From positions 1 to 7,894 of the forward strand of contig CALLBE010000077.1 of the NCBI GenBank assembly GCA_938001985.1: a stretch of DNA of 7,894 nucleotides. The letters run 5' to 3'. How positions within the stretch are numbered: the stretch's first letter is position 1; every line of letters starts with the position of its first letter. A program made the position numbers and the translations under genes. Source of the stretch: an uncultured Verrucomicrobiales bacterium (GTDB taxonomy: Bacteria; Verrucomicrobiota; Verrucomicrobiia; Verrucomicrobiales; Akkermansiaceae). This document shows, piece by piece, positions 1-5,519 of this stretch. Below the pieces are notes generated by a model. The model was not told where the DNA came from. It did not search any database and saw only the letters and a list, made by a program, of their open reading frames with translations.

Positions 1-665
1 TTTTTAAAATACTTTTTAATTACGAAATAGAGAATCAAAGTGGCCGCACTGACCCCAACAGAATAGGGGTTGATGCGCCATATTTCCGCGCCTATTTTTT
101 TAACAATAGAGAAGAAGTTTGCTCCGTTGACGTAATCGGCAATCCCAAAGATATGTTTCGCTTGTTTGGTAATGATGAGGATTGCCGCGACTGAGATGTA
201 GCCAACTAAGACGGATTTGCTGACATATTGCATCAGTTCTGCCGCCTTGCTATAAGCGCCAATAATACAAATGATTCCCGCTAGAATTACGATGAGTGGG
301 ACGAGGCTTTCCTTGGCCTCTATGAGATGCATGTTTTGAGCGAAAAAGGATGAGATGAGCAGTGCCGTCGCGTTCGTAGGTCCTAGATTGGTGAACTCTG
401 AACTGCTAAAGAATGGGGCGATTAACGCGGCGATTGCGGTGCAAAGAATACCGAAGGCGATAGGGAGATCGGCAATTGCAGCATAAGCCATGCCTTGAGG
501 AATCGCTAGTAAAGCGACATTGAAACCTGCGGAGGAGTCTCCCTTAAAACTGGTCCAGTTATAAGAAGTGAATGTTTTTTTGAAAGAGCAAAAACCGAGG
601 CTGTTTCCTTGAAGAAAGCGCTTCAGTTGTTTGGCATTTTTTTTCAAATAAGAGAGCCTCACCAT
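1..665 (-). CDS. SulP-family anion transporter, N-terminal part (3' end beyond window)
   Basis: This gene runs off the left edge; 221 codons plus two bases are visible, open throughout from an ATG at 665. After a basic cytoplasmic N-terminus (residues 1-43) comes the SulP hallmark: an acidic-Ser-Ser-Ala-Gly entry (43-47), then ALLAIPQGMAYAAIADLP (51-68), matching the first membrane helix and its proline-containing half-helix. GPTNATALL (95-103) fits the conserved third-helix region, and YISVAAILIITKQAKHIFG (156-174) fits the segment before the central extracellular loop. At least six hydrophobic segments are visible. SulP proteins move sulfate, bicarbonate or dicarboxylates by symport or exchange in the inner membrane; the substrate cannot be told here. 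A C-terminal STAS domain, if present, lies outside the window. The start has no Shine-Dalgarno; a GTG codon follows directly, so the start could be one codon later. It lies behind hairpins that separate it from grpE, so it is probably transcribed separately. Confidence 0.88.
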   Translation of the reverse strand, partial: MVRLSYLKKNAKQLKRFLQGNSLGFCSFKKTFTSYNWTSFKGDSSAGFNVALLAIPQGMAYAAIADLPIAFGILCTAIAALIAPFFSSSEFTNLGPTNATALLISSFFAQNMHLIEAKESLVPLIVILAGIICIIGAYSKAAELMQYVSKSVLVGYISVAAILIITKQAKHIFGIADYVNGANFFSIVKKIGAEIWRINPYSVGVSAATLILYFVIKKYFK

Positions 666-714
666 TTTAGTTAATGACTTAGACGAGTTTCTGTCGAGAG
701 ATTTGAAAAAGTAA

Positions 715-737
715 GCTTGTTTCTTAAGGAAACAAGC
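715..737 (-). terminator. Probable intrinsic terminator after grpE
   Basis: A perfect 9-bp inverted repeat (GCTTGTTTC at 715-723, GAAACAAGC at 729-737) encloses a 5-base loop. On the minus strand the hairpin is followed by TTACTTTTTC, a T-rich run that starts a little late but still fits an intrinsic terminator. It lies 73 bases beyond the grpE stop and before the SulP start, so it most likely ends the aminotransferase-SDR-grpE unit. Confidence 0.6.
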
Positions 738-779
738 CTTTCTTCTCAGGGGGGCGAGGAAATGGATTTGTGTAAAATA

Positions 780-802
780 GCCTCTACTAGAGGTGAAGAG
801 GC
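780..802 (-). terminator. Weak hairpin just after grpE, possible first terminator
   Basis: GCCTCT (780-785) pairs with AGAGGC (797-802). An alternative smaller stem pairs CCTCT (781-785) with AGAGG (789-793) around a 3-base loop. On the minus strand the hairpin is followed by TATTTTAC, a broken T-run. It starts only 8 bases after the grpE stop. It may act in tandem with the stronger hairpin at 715-737, or it may only protect the 3' end of the message. Confidence 0.35.
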
Positions 803-809
803 CTCATGG

Positions 810-1358
810 TTAGCCCTCTTCTTTAGTCGAAACCGTGATAGAGGCTGGTCGTATTAAACGTGAGCCAATTTGGTAACCGTTGCGGATCACTCGGATGACT
901 TTGCCTTCATCGAGTTCTTCGCTGACTTCTTTAGACATTGCTTCGTGTAAATTAGGGTCAAAATCATCGCCTTCTTTAGGAATCACTGTTTGCACGTTTT
1001 GGTTTTCTAAGAAGCTGGAGAGTTGGTTTTGCACCATTTCCATGCCTTTGAAAATCATAGAATCTGAGTCGTTAGACGCAGCGAGCATTCCCATGTTGAA
1101 GTTGTCGATGACAGGGAAAAGGTCTTCAAGAAGTCGCTGGTTGGCAAAGAGAATGGATTCTGTTTTTTCTTTGGCGACGCGCTTGCGGTAGTTTTCGAGC
1201 TCAGCGACGGCTCTTGTCGCCGTGTCTTTCCACTTAGCGGCTTCTTCTTCAGGAGTTAAAGGAGTCGATTCTTCAGCTTTAGGCTGCTCTTCGCTTGCCT
1301 GTTCTGTTGACTCAACTTCTTCAGGTTTATCTTCAGCTTTAATCTCTTCTTCACTCAT
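810..1358 (-). CDS. grpE: GrpE, nucleotide exchange factor for DnaK
   Basis: GrpE (182 residues; E. coli about 197) releases ADP from DnaK in the cytoplasmic Hsp70 cycle and acts as a homodimer. The order is typical: an acidic, low-complexity, probably disordered N-terminus (1-40, rich in Glu, Lys, Ser, Pro); a long coiled-coil helix with AVAELENYRKRVAKEK (50-65); the LLEDLFPVIDNF segment (76-87); then the C-terminal beta domain that contacts the DnaK nucleotide-binding domain. The family signature is complete: FDPNLHEAM (133-141), then GYQIGSRLIRPASITV (161-176). The ATG at 1358 has no Shine-Dalgarno. Unlike the common hrcA-grpE-dnaK or grpE-dnaJ arrangements, the neighbours here are an SDR upstream and a SulP transporter downstream, so grpE is separated from its chaperone partners within this window. 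Confidence 0.97.
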   Translation of the reverse strand: MSEEEIKAEDKPEEVESTEQASEEQPKAEESTPLTPEEEAAKWKDTATRAVAELENYRKRVAKEKTESILFANQRLLEDLFPVIDNFNMGMLAASNDSDSMIFKGMEMVQNQLSSFLENQNVQTVIPKEGDDFDPNLHEAMSKEVSEELDEGKVIRVIRNGYQIGSRLIRPASITVSTKEEG

Positions 1359-1367
1359 TATGTCTAA

Positions 1368-1396
1368 TTCATGAAATGAGTCTGAAATATTGTCAA
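1368..1396 (-). promoter_or_regulatory. Possible sigma-70-type promoter for grpE
   Basis: A perfect -35 hexamer TTGACA reads on the minus strand at 1396-1391. Seventeen bases on is CATGAA (1373-1368), which matches only three of six -10 positions; shifting by one base gives ATGAAT, no better. Transcription would begin only a few bases before the grpE ATG at 1358, giving a nearly leaderless message, which would fit the lack of a ribosome binding site. The poor -10 keeps this tentative. Confidence 0.25.
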
Positions 1397-1405
1397 GACA
1401 CTGAT

Positions 1406-1428
1406 CTATCTTGAAGGCAAAAAGATAG
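1406..1428 (-). other. 7-bp inverted repeat in the SDR-grpE gap
   Basis: CTATCTT (1406-1412) and AAGATAG (1422-1428) form a perfect 7-bp stem with a 9-base loop, about midway in the 120-base gap. No T-run follows on the minus strand, so it does not look like an intrinsic terminator. It could be a processing or mRNA-stability structure before grpE, or chance. Confidence 0.3.
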
Positions 1429-1478
1429 GGGTTTCACAACAGGAGTTGAGAGAGTTTCGAGCACTCAAGGTTCTAAAC

Positions 1479-2147
1479 TTACAGAGTAGGAAGTATTCGA
1501 CTGTCTAAGTTGAACACTTGCCCTGAGGTGTGAGGCATTTCTTTATCGAGAAAAAAGATGAACTTGGCGACAGTTTCTGGCGTGTTGAATCGCTGTAATG
1601 TTTGTTTTTTTTCAGCCCGTGAAATGACTTTTTCAGGGAGGTCTTTTGTCATTTTGGTTCGTAAAAACCCAGGGAGAATGACATTGACTCGAACGCCTTC
1701 GGGTCCCCAGCGGCAAGCTTGATCTTTGGCTAAATCAATTAAATAGCTCTTAGCTGTGGCATAGTTCCACTGTCCGATTTGAGGCGAGCTGGCCGCGTAG
1801 GAACTTATGTAAAAAAGAGAGAGCGATTCTGCTTCTTCCTCACTGGTAGAGTAGGCTTTTGCAATTTCAGCGACTGAGCGAGCGCCTTTAAGGTTAACAT
1901 CGATGACGGTATCCCAATCTGATTCGCTCATTTTGATGAGTCGAGTGTCTTGGATTTTACCAGCATTGATAATGATGCTTTGAAAAGGGCCATGAGATTT
2001 AAAAAAATCATGGATAGAATCTGAGGAGGTGGTATCGAGTTCCTCTTTTCCCGGAGAAAAAACGAGATCTCCTTGTTCTTGGAAATGAAGCTTAATAAAT
2101 GAAGCTAAATCTCCTTCACCGCCCGTGATTAAAACTTTTTTTTTCAT
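1479..2147 (-). CDS. Short-chain dehydrogenase/reductase (FabG-like SDR)
   Basis: This is a 222-residue classical SDR, a cytoplasmic NAD(P)(H)-dependent oxidoreductase with a Rossmann fold. Visible landmarks are the N-terminal beta-strand and nucleotide loop VLITGGEGDLA (5-15), the NAG motif (61-63), Asn85 in DVNLKG, Ser116 in the ISSYAAS strand, and the catalytic YATAK pair Tyr129/Lys133 with the usual 13-residue Ser-Tyr spacing. LPG (158-160) follows where the cofactor nicotinamide lies, and SGQVFNLD (208-215) resembles the FabG C-terminus. Oddities: the glycine-rich loop departs from TGxxxGIG, with Asp and Ala where the second and third glycines are expected, and the C-terminal Gly-Gly is replaced. 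The substrate is unknown; keto-acyl or sugar-type ketone reduction are both possible. The ATG at 2147 lacks a Shine-Dalgarno. It follows the aminotransferase after 62 bases and is probably cotranscribed with it. Confidence 0.9.
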   Translation of the reverse strand: MKKKVLITGGEGDLASFIKLHFQEQGDLVFSPGKEELDTTSSDSIHDFFKSHGPFQSIIINAGKIQDTRLIKMSESDWDTVIDVNLKGARSVAEIAKAYSTSEEEAESLSLFYISSYAASSPQIGQWNYATAKSYLIDLAKDQACRWGPEGVRVNVILPGFLRTKMTKDLPEKVISRAEKKQTLQRFNTPETVAKFIFFLDKEMPHTSGQVFNLDSRILPTL

Positions 2148-2169
2148 GGAGTGAAAAGGAGAATTGAGA

Positions 2170-2191
2170 GGGGTTGGTTTAAAGATACCCC
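2170..2191 (-). other. Short GGGGT/ACCCC inverted repeat between aminotransferase and SDR
   Basis: GGGGT (2170-2174) and ACCCC (2187-2191) can form a 5-bp GC-rich stem with a 12-base loop in the 62-base gap. No T-run follows, so transcription probably continues into the SDR gene. It may be a stability or attenuation element, or chance. Confidence 0.2.
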
Positions 2192-2209
2192 CGGATCTGT
2201 AAGGTCGAT

Positions 2210-3388
2210 TTAGTGAGTTCTGCAGAAATCATCAAAGCGAGAAATCCCTTCTGCAAGAACGTCTAAGGTCGTGCAGAAGCTGAGGCGAACGCCGTAGTCA
2301 TGACCAAACGCGATGCCTGGAACCGCAGCGACTTGATATCTGTTTAGAAGCTTATCGCAGAGGTTTTGTGATTTGATGCCGATTTCTGTCGTATCCACGA
2401 AGAAGTAGAACGCACCTTTAGGGTTCGTGACTTTAATGTTCGGGATTTCACTGAGGCGGTTGAATAGGAATTCACGACGCACATCGTATTCAGCAACCAA
2501 GTCGGTCATGAATGCGGCTGACTTCTCCTTGTTTTGTAAGGCTGCTAAAGCACCGTACTGAGCAAAGGTACAAGCGTTCGAAGTGGTGTGTGATTGAATC
2601 TTAGCAATGGCGTCAGCGAGTGGTTTAGGAGCGGCGGTGTAACCAAGTCTCCAACCTGTCATTGAGTAAGCTTTTGAGAAACCATTAACCGTGATCGTTA
2701 GGTCACGAAGCTCTTTGCTGAGAGAGGCGATACTGACGTGCTTATTGTCGCCGTAGACCATGTTCTCATAAATTTCATCAGAAAGGATAACGATCTCCTC
2801 GTAAGCTGCGATTTCACCAATGCCTCTGAGCTCTGCTTCGGTGTAAATTGAACCAGTAGGGTTACCAGGAGTGTTGATGATGAGCATTTTTGTTTTTGGA
2901 GACATGGCGTCTTCAAATTGCTCAGGCGTCATTTTCCACTCGTTTTCAAAAGTGGTTTCAACGATGATAGGAACACCACCCGCTAAACGAACCATCTCAG
3001 GGTAGCTCACCCAATATGGCGCTGGGATGATGACTTCGTCACCTTCCTCGATAACCGCTGCAATGGCGTTGTAGCAAGAGTGCTTAGCGCCTGCGTTGAC
3101 TACGATCTCTTGAGGTGTGTATGAAATTTTATTTTCTGAAGCGAGCTTTTCCGCGATGGCTTCGCGTAGTTCAGGAATACCAGAAGAGGGTGTGTATTTG
3201 GTCTTTCCGCTTTGTAGGGCTTCAACACCAGCATCAATGATGAACTGGGGAGTGTCTTGGTCAGGTTCACCACCAGCCAAACCGTAAACTTCTTCACCTT
3301 GAGATCTCATGAGTTTAGCTTGGTTGGTTACCGCTAAAGTTAGAGATGGTGTGATGTTTTTAACGCGAGATGAAATAAGATCGTCCAT
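2210..3388 (-). CDS. aspC: Class I (subgroup Ib) aspartate-type aminotransferase
   Basis: This is a 392-residue PLP enzyme of fold type I that transfers the amino group between aspartate (or a related amino acid) and 2-oxoglutarate in the cytoplasm. Family landmarks are SSRVKNITPSLTLAV (6-20), the GGEPDQDTP substrate loop (39-47), VVNAGAKHSCYNAI for the PLP phosphate region (96-109), Tyr125 in PAPYWVSYP (cofactor stacking), NTPGNPTG with Asn176, LSDEIYENMVY with Asp204 and Tyr207, the Schiff-base Lys239 in FSKAYSMTGWRLGY, and Arg368 in VRLSF for the substrate carboxylate. The start is placed at ATG 3388 because family homology begins there; an in-frame ATG at 3493 would add 35 basic residues unlike the family. 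Members of subgroup Ib can also transaminate prephenate, so a role in tyrosine/phenylalanine synthesis is possible. No Shine-Dalgarno is seen. The gene leads the unit that continues into the SDR and grpE. Confidence 0.95.
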   Translation of the reverse strand: MDDLISSRVKNITPSLTLAVTNQAKLMRSQGEEVYGLAGGEPDQDTPQFIIDAGVEALQSGKTKYTPSSGIPELREAIAEKLASENKISYTPQEIVVNAGAKHSCYNAIAAVIEEGDEVIIPAPYWVSYPEMVRLAGGVPIIVETTFENEWKMTPEQFEDAMSPKTKMLIINTPGNPTGSIYTEAELRGIGEIAAYEEIVILSDEIYENMVYGDNKHVSIASLSKELRDLTITVNGFSKAYSMTGWRLGYTAAPKPLADAIAKIQSHTTSNACTFAQYGALAALQNKEKSAAFMTDLVAEYDVRREFLFNRLSEIPNIKVTNPKGAFYFFVDTTEIGIKSQNLCDKLLNRYQVAAVPGIAFGHDYGVRLSFCTTLDVLAEGISRFDDFCRTH

Positions 3389-3524
3389 GGAAATAAGTCG
3401 TCTAAACCAGCGACTCGAATCCTTAGTATTAATTTTCCGCGCCGCCAGCACAGTTGTTGATTGAAAAATGAACGATGCAGACGAAACTGGCAAGATTCTT
3501 CAGTGTTTATTTTTCATAGAATTG

Positions 3525-3571
3525 AAAAACAAACGATTTATAAGGGAGAATCGGGTCTAATGAATCGTTTG
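3525..3571 (-). terminator. Intrinsic terminator at the end of mnmA
   Basis: A perfect 9-bp inverted repeat pairs AATCGTTTG (3563-3571) with CAAACGATT (3530-3538), with a 24-base loop. On the minus strand the 3' arm runs straight into TTTTT (3529-3525), the hallmark of an intrinsic terminator. The 5' arm covers the last sense codons of mnmA and the stop lies in the loop, so the coding end is part of the hairpin. It would end the transcript that contains the two permeases and mnmA. The large loop lowers confidence slightly. Confidence 0.6.
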
Positions 3572-4636
3572 AAAGACGCTTCCGCCTAAAAGTTTCTCGC
3601 CTTGGTAGAACGCACATACCTGTCCAGGGGTCAGTGCTCGCTGGGGTTCATCAAAAAAAACGCGCCATTCATCAGTGCCAATTTGCTCTAGGAGCGCAGG
3701 AATGGAAGCCGCTCGGTAGCGAGGTTGGGCTTCTATTCGCTGACCATCGACAAACTCGTGGTTGATAGGGTTGAGCTGTTTGACCGTAGCTGTGCTGGAG
3801 TACAAGCCCTCGGTGGCGGTGTTTTCGTAACCGACGACGAGTTGGTTGGTTGAAAAGTCTTTGTGAACGACTACGTGGGCAATTCCGTGTTTAGGTGATG
3901 CCACGCCATGGCCTTTTCGTTGACCAATGGTGTACAGATGAAGCCCCTTATGAGTTCCCATCACCTTGCCTTCTGTATTGATGATTTCACCAGGGGAGTC
4001 TGGAACATAGTGCCTTAAAAAGTCTGACATTTTAACATTCCCGATGAAGCAGATGCCCTGACTGTCTTTTTTATTCGCCGTGGGAAGGTTCATTTTTTCC
4101 GCCATGGCTCGAACATCAGGCTTGAGATACTCACCGATAGGGAAGCGACCACGGTTGACCTGCTCCTGAGTCATCATGGAGAGGAAGTAAGTTTGATCCT
4201 TATTATTATCAATACCTCGGAGCAGAGAGCCGTTTTGATTGGCTTCCACTTCTTTTCTCACGTAATGACCCGTGGCAACGGATTCGAACCCTTGATCGAG
4301 GGCATAGTCCAGAAAGGCGCCGAACTTCATTTCACGATTGCAGAAAACATCCGGATTGGGCGTGATGCCGGACTGATAGCCCGAGATTAAATAATCTACA
4401 ATGCGCTCTTTGTACGCGTCAATGAGGTCAATGACACGGAATTCAATGCCTAGTTTCTCAGCGACAGCGTGAGCATCTGCGACATCCTGTTCCCACGGGC
4501 AGTCTCCAGCAATGTTGTCATCATTGATCCAGTTTTTCATGTAGCCGCCGACGACTTCATGCCCTTGTTCGAGCAATAAACCTGCGGTAACGCTAGAATC
4601 TACTCCCCCTGATAAGCCTACTAGAATCTTTGCCAT
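3557..4636 (-). CDS. mnmA: tRNA-specific 2-thiouridylase MnmA
   Basis: MnmA thiolates C2 of the wobble uridine U34 in tRNA-Lys, -Glu and -Gln, using ATP to adenylate the base and a cysteine persulfide supplied by a cysteine desulfurase. Its 359 residues match the family length. The N-type ATP-pyrophosphatase loop is LSGGVDSSV (8-16). MKNW (33-36) and TGHYVR (122-127) are standard. The nucleophile is Cys99 in TPNPDVFCNREMKFG, and the second catalytic Cys196 lies in KKDSQGICFIG (189-199), so both active-site cysteines are present. NNKDQTYFL (144-152) contacts tRNA in known structures, and IGQRKGHG lies in the central domain before a C-terminal beta-barrel ending near LGGSVF. The start at 4636 is firm because the P-loop begins eight residues later. 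It overlaps the upstream permease gene by 44 bases and has only a weak AGG near the start, suggesting translation coupled to that gene. Confidence 0.98.
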   Translation of the reverse strand: MAKILVGLSGGVDSSVTAGLLLEQGHEVVGGYMKNWINDDNIAGDCPWEQDVADAHAVAEKLGIEFRVIDLIDAYKERIVDYLISGYQSGITPNPDVFCNREMKFGAFLDYALDQGFESVATGHYVRKEVEANQNGSLLRGIDNNKDQTYFLSMMTQEQVNRGRFPIGEYLKPDVRAMAEKMNLPTANKKDSQGICFIGNVKMSDFLRHYVPDSPGEIINTEGKVMGTHKGLHLYTIGQRKGHGVASPKHGIAHVVVHKDFSTNQLVVGYENTATEGLYSSTATVKQLNPINHEFVDGQRIEAQPRYRAASIPALLEQIGTDEWRVFFDEPQRALTPGQVCAFYQGEKLLGGSVFQTIH

Positions 4637-5519
4637 AAAACCTAATGTTTTTTAATAAACCATCATTGGCTCCAAAAACCAAAGAAATTAAAAAGAATAA
4701 AAAATGAGTGCTCACCAAGGTGCCTGCTAAATTCAGATCAAAGCCTAAGGTCACGATTAAACTGATGAAACTAGCGAGTATGCAAATGAGCAAACTTCCC
4801 CAGAGTCTCCATTGAATACGTTCGGTCCACATGGATATGGTGGCATTGGGTAAGACCAACAGAGCAATGGGCAAAATAGCACCAATGAGTCTAAATGAGG
4901 AAACAAGGGTGATGGCCAAGAGGACGAGCAGTCCATATCGAATGGCTTTTGTTTTTAATCCCATGGCTCGAGAGAAACCGAGGTCAAAGGAGCTCGCTAA
5001 TAAGGCGTGATAGATTAAGTAAATCCCCCCCATAATGAGAGCGGTGGTGACTGCCTGCTGGATGATGAGTGAAGGGACCAGAGAGGAGTCATCCATGAGG
5101 TCAAAAACTAAAAATTCCATTTGACCATGAATGATGCATTTAGGATCTAAGTCGACATGATCAATCCAGCTGATCAGTAACACTCCTATGGAAAAAAGTG
5201 TGGTGAAGGTGATTCCAATCGCTGCGTCTTGCTTGATGCGTTTATTTTCTTGAAGAAGCTCCACGCCTAAGGCCGCGATGATGGCCGAAGCTGTGGCGCC
5301 AATTTGTAGCCAAACGGAGTCTAAATTGCCGATGAATAAAAACCCAACCACGATGCCTGGGAGTACACTGTGACTCATCGCGTCGCCCATGAAGACTTGT
5401 TTTCTAAGGGACAAAAATAGACCGATCCAACTCAAGGGGAATGAGGTGAGTAAGATGAGTAAAAAGTACCACCAAGTCACGGGGCCTAATAACTCAATGC
5501 GTTCAAGCAAGACATTCAT
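4593..5519 (-). CDS. Metal (Mn/Fe/Zn) ABC transporter permease, second subunit (TroD/MntD/YtgD-like)
   Basis: This 308-residue inner-membrane protein of the ABC-3 family forms half of the channel of a divalent-metal importer. About eight or nine hydrophobic segments are visible (roughly 17-38, 51-64, 70-88, 100-118, 150-172, 192-228, 239-260, 266-284). The ABC-3 core motif is FMGDAMSHSVLPGIVVGF (43-60). DLDPKCIIHGQMEF (123-136) resembles the TroD/YtgD group of Mn/Fe permeases more than ZnuB. LIGAILPIALLVLPNATI (211-228) holds the proline-rich helices of the conserved core. Its ATG overlaps the stop of the preceding permease as ATGA, so the two are translationally coupled and probably pair as a heterodimer. 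The tail after FGANDGLL (282-289) is about 19 residues, basic, and encoded within the overlap with mnmA, so it is unlikely to be under strong family constraint. The metal cannot be fixed from sequence alone. Confidence 0.92.
   Translation of the reverse strand: MNVLLERIELLGPVTWWYFLLILLTSFPLSWIGLFLSLRKQVFMGDAMSHSVLPGIVVGFLFIGNLDSVWLQIGATASAIIAALGVELLQENKRIKQDAAIGITFTTLFSIGVLLISWIDHVDLDPKCIIHGQMEFLVFDLMDDSSLVPSLIIQQAVTTALIMGGIYLIYHALLASSFDLGFSRAMGLKTKAIRYGLLVLLAITLVSSFRLIGAILPIALLVLPNATISMWTERIQWRLWGSLLICILASFISLIVTLGFDLNLAGTLVSTHFLFFLISLVFGANDGLLKNIRFYGKDSSRLIRGSRF

Noticed and set aside
880..1191. Plus-strand open frame of 103 codons opposite grpE
   Set aside because: It lies wholly inside a certain grpE gene, has a composition expected from antisense reading, and resembles no known protein.
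1425..1465. Sigma-32-like promoter (CTCGAAA and CCCCTATCT on the minus strand)
   Set aside because: The two boxes are about 23 bases apart, well outside the usual 13-17, and the match of each is imperfect.
1459..1466. Possible CIRCE heat-shock operator half (AGCACTC-like) before grpE
   Set aside because: Only one half-site is present; the required second half, GAGTGCTAA after nine bases, is absent.
3389..3493. N-terminal extension of the aminotransferase from an ATG at 3493
   Set aside because: The 35 extra residues are basic and unlike any family member, while homology begins exactly at the ATG at 3388, giving the usual 392-residue length.
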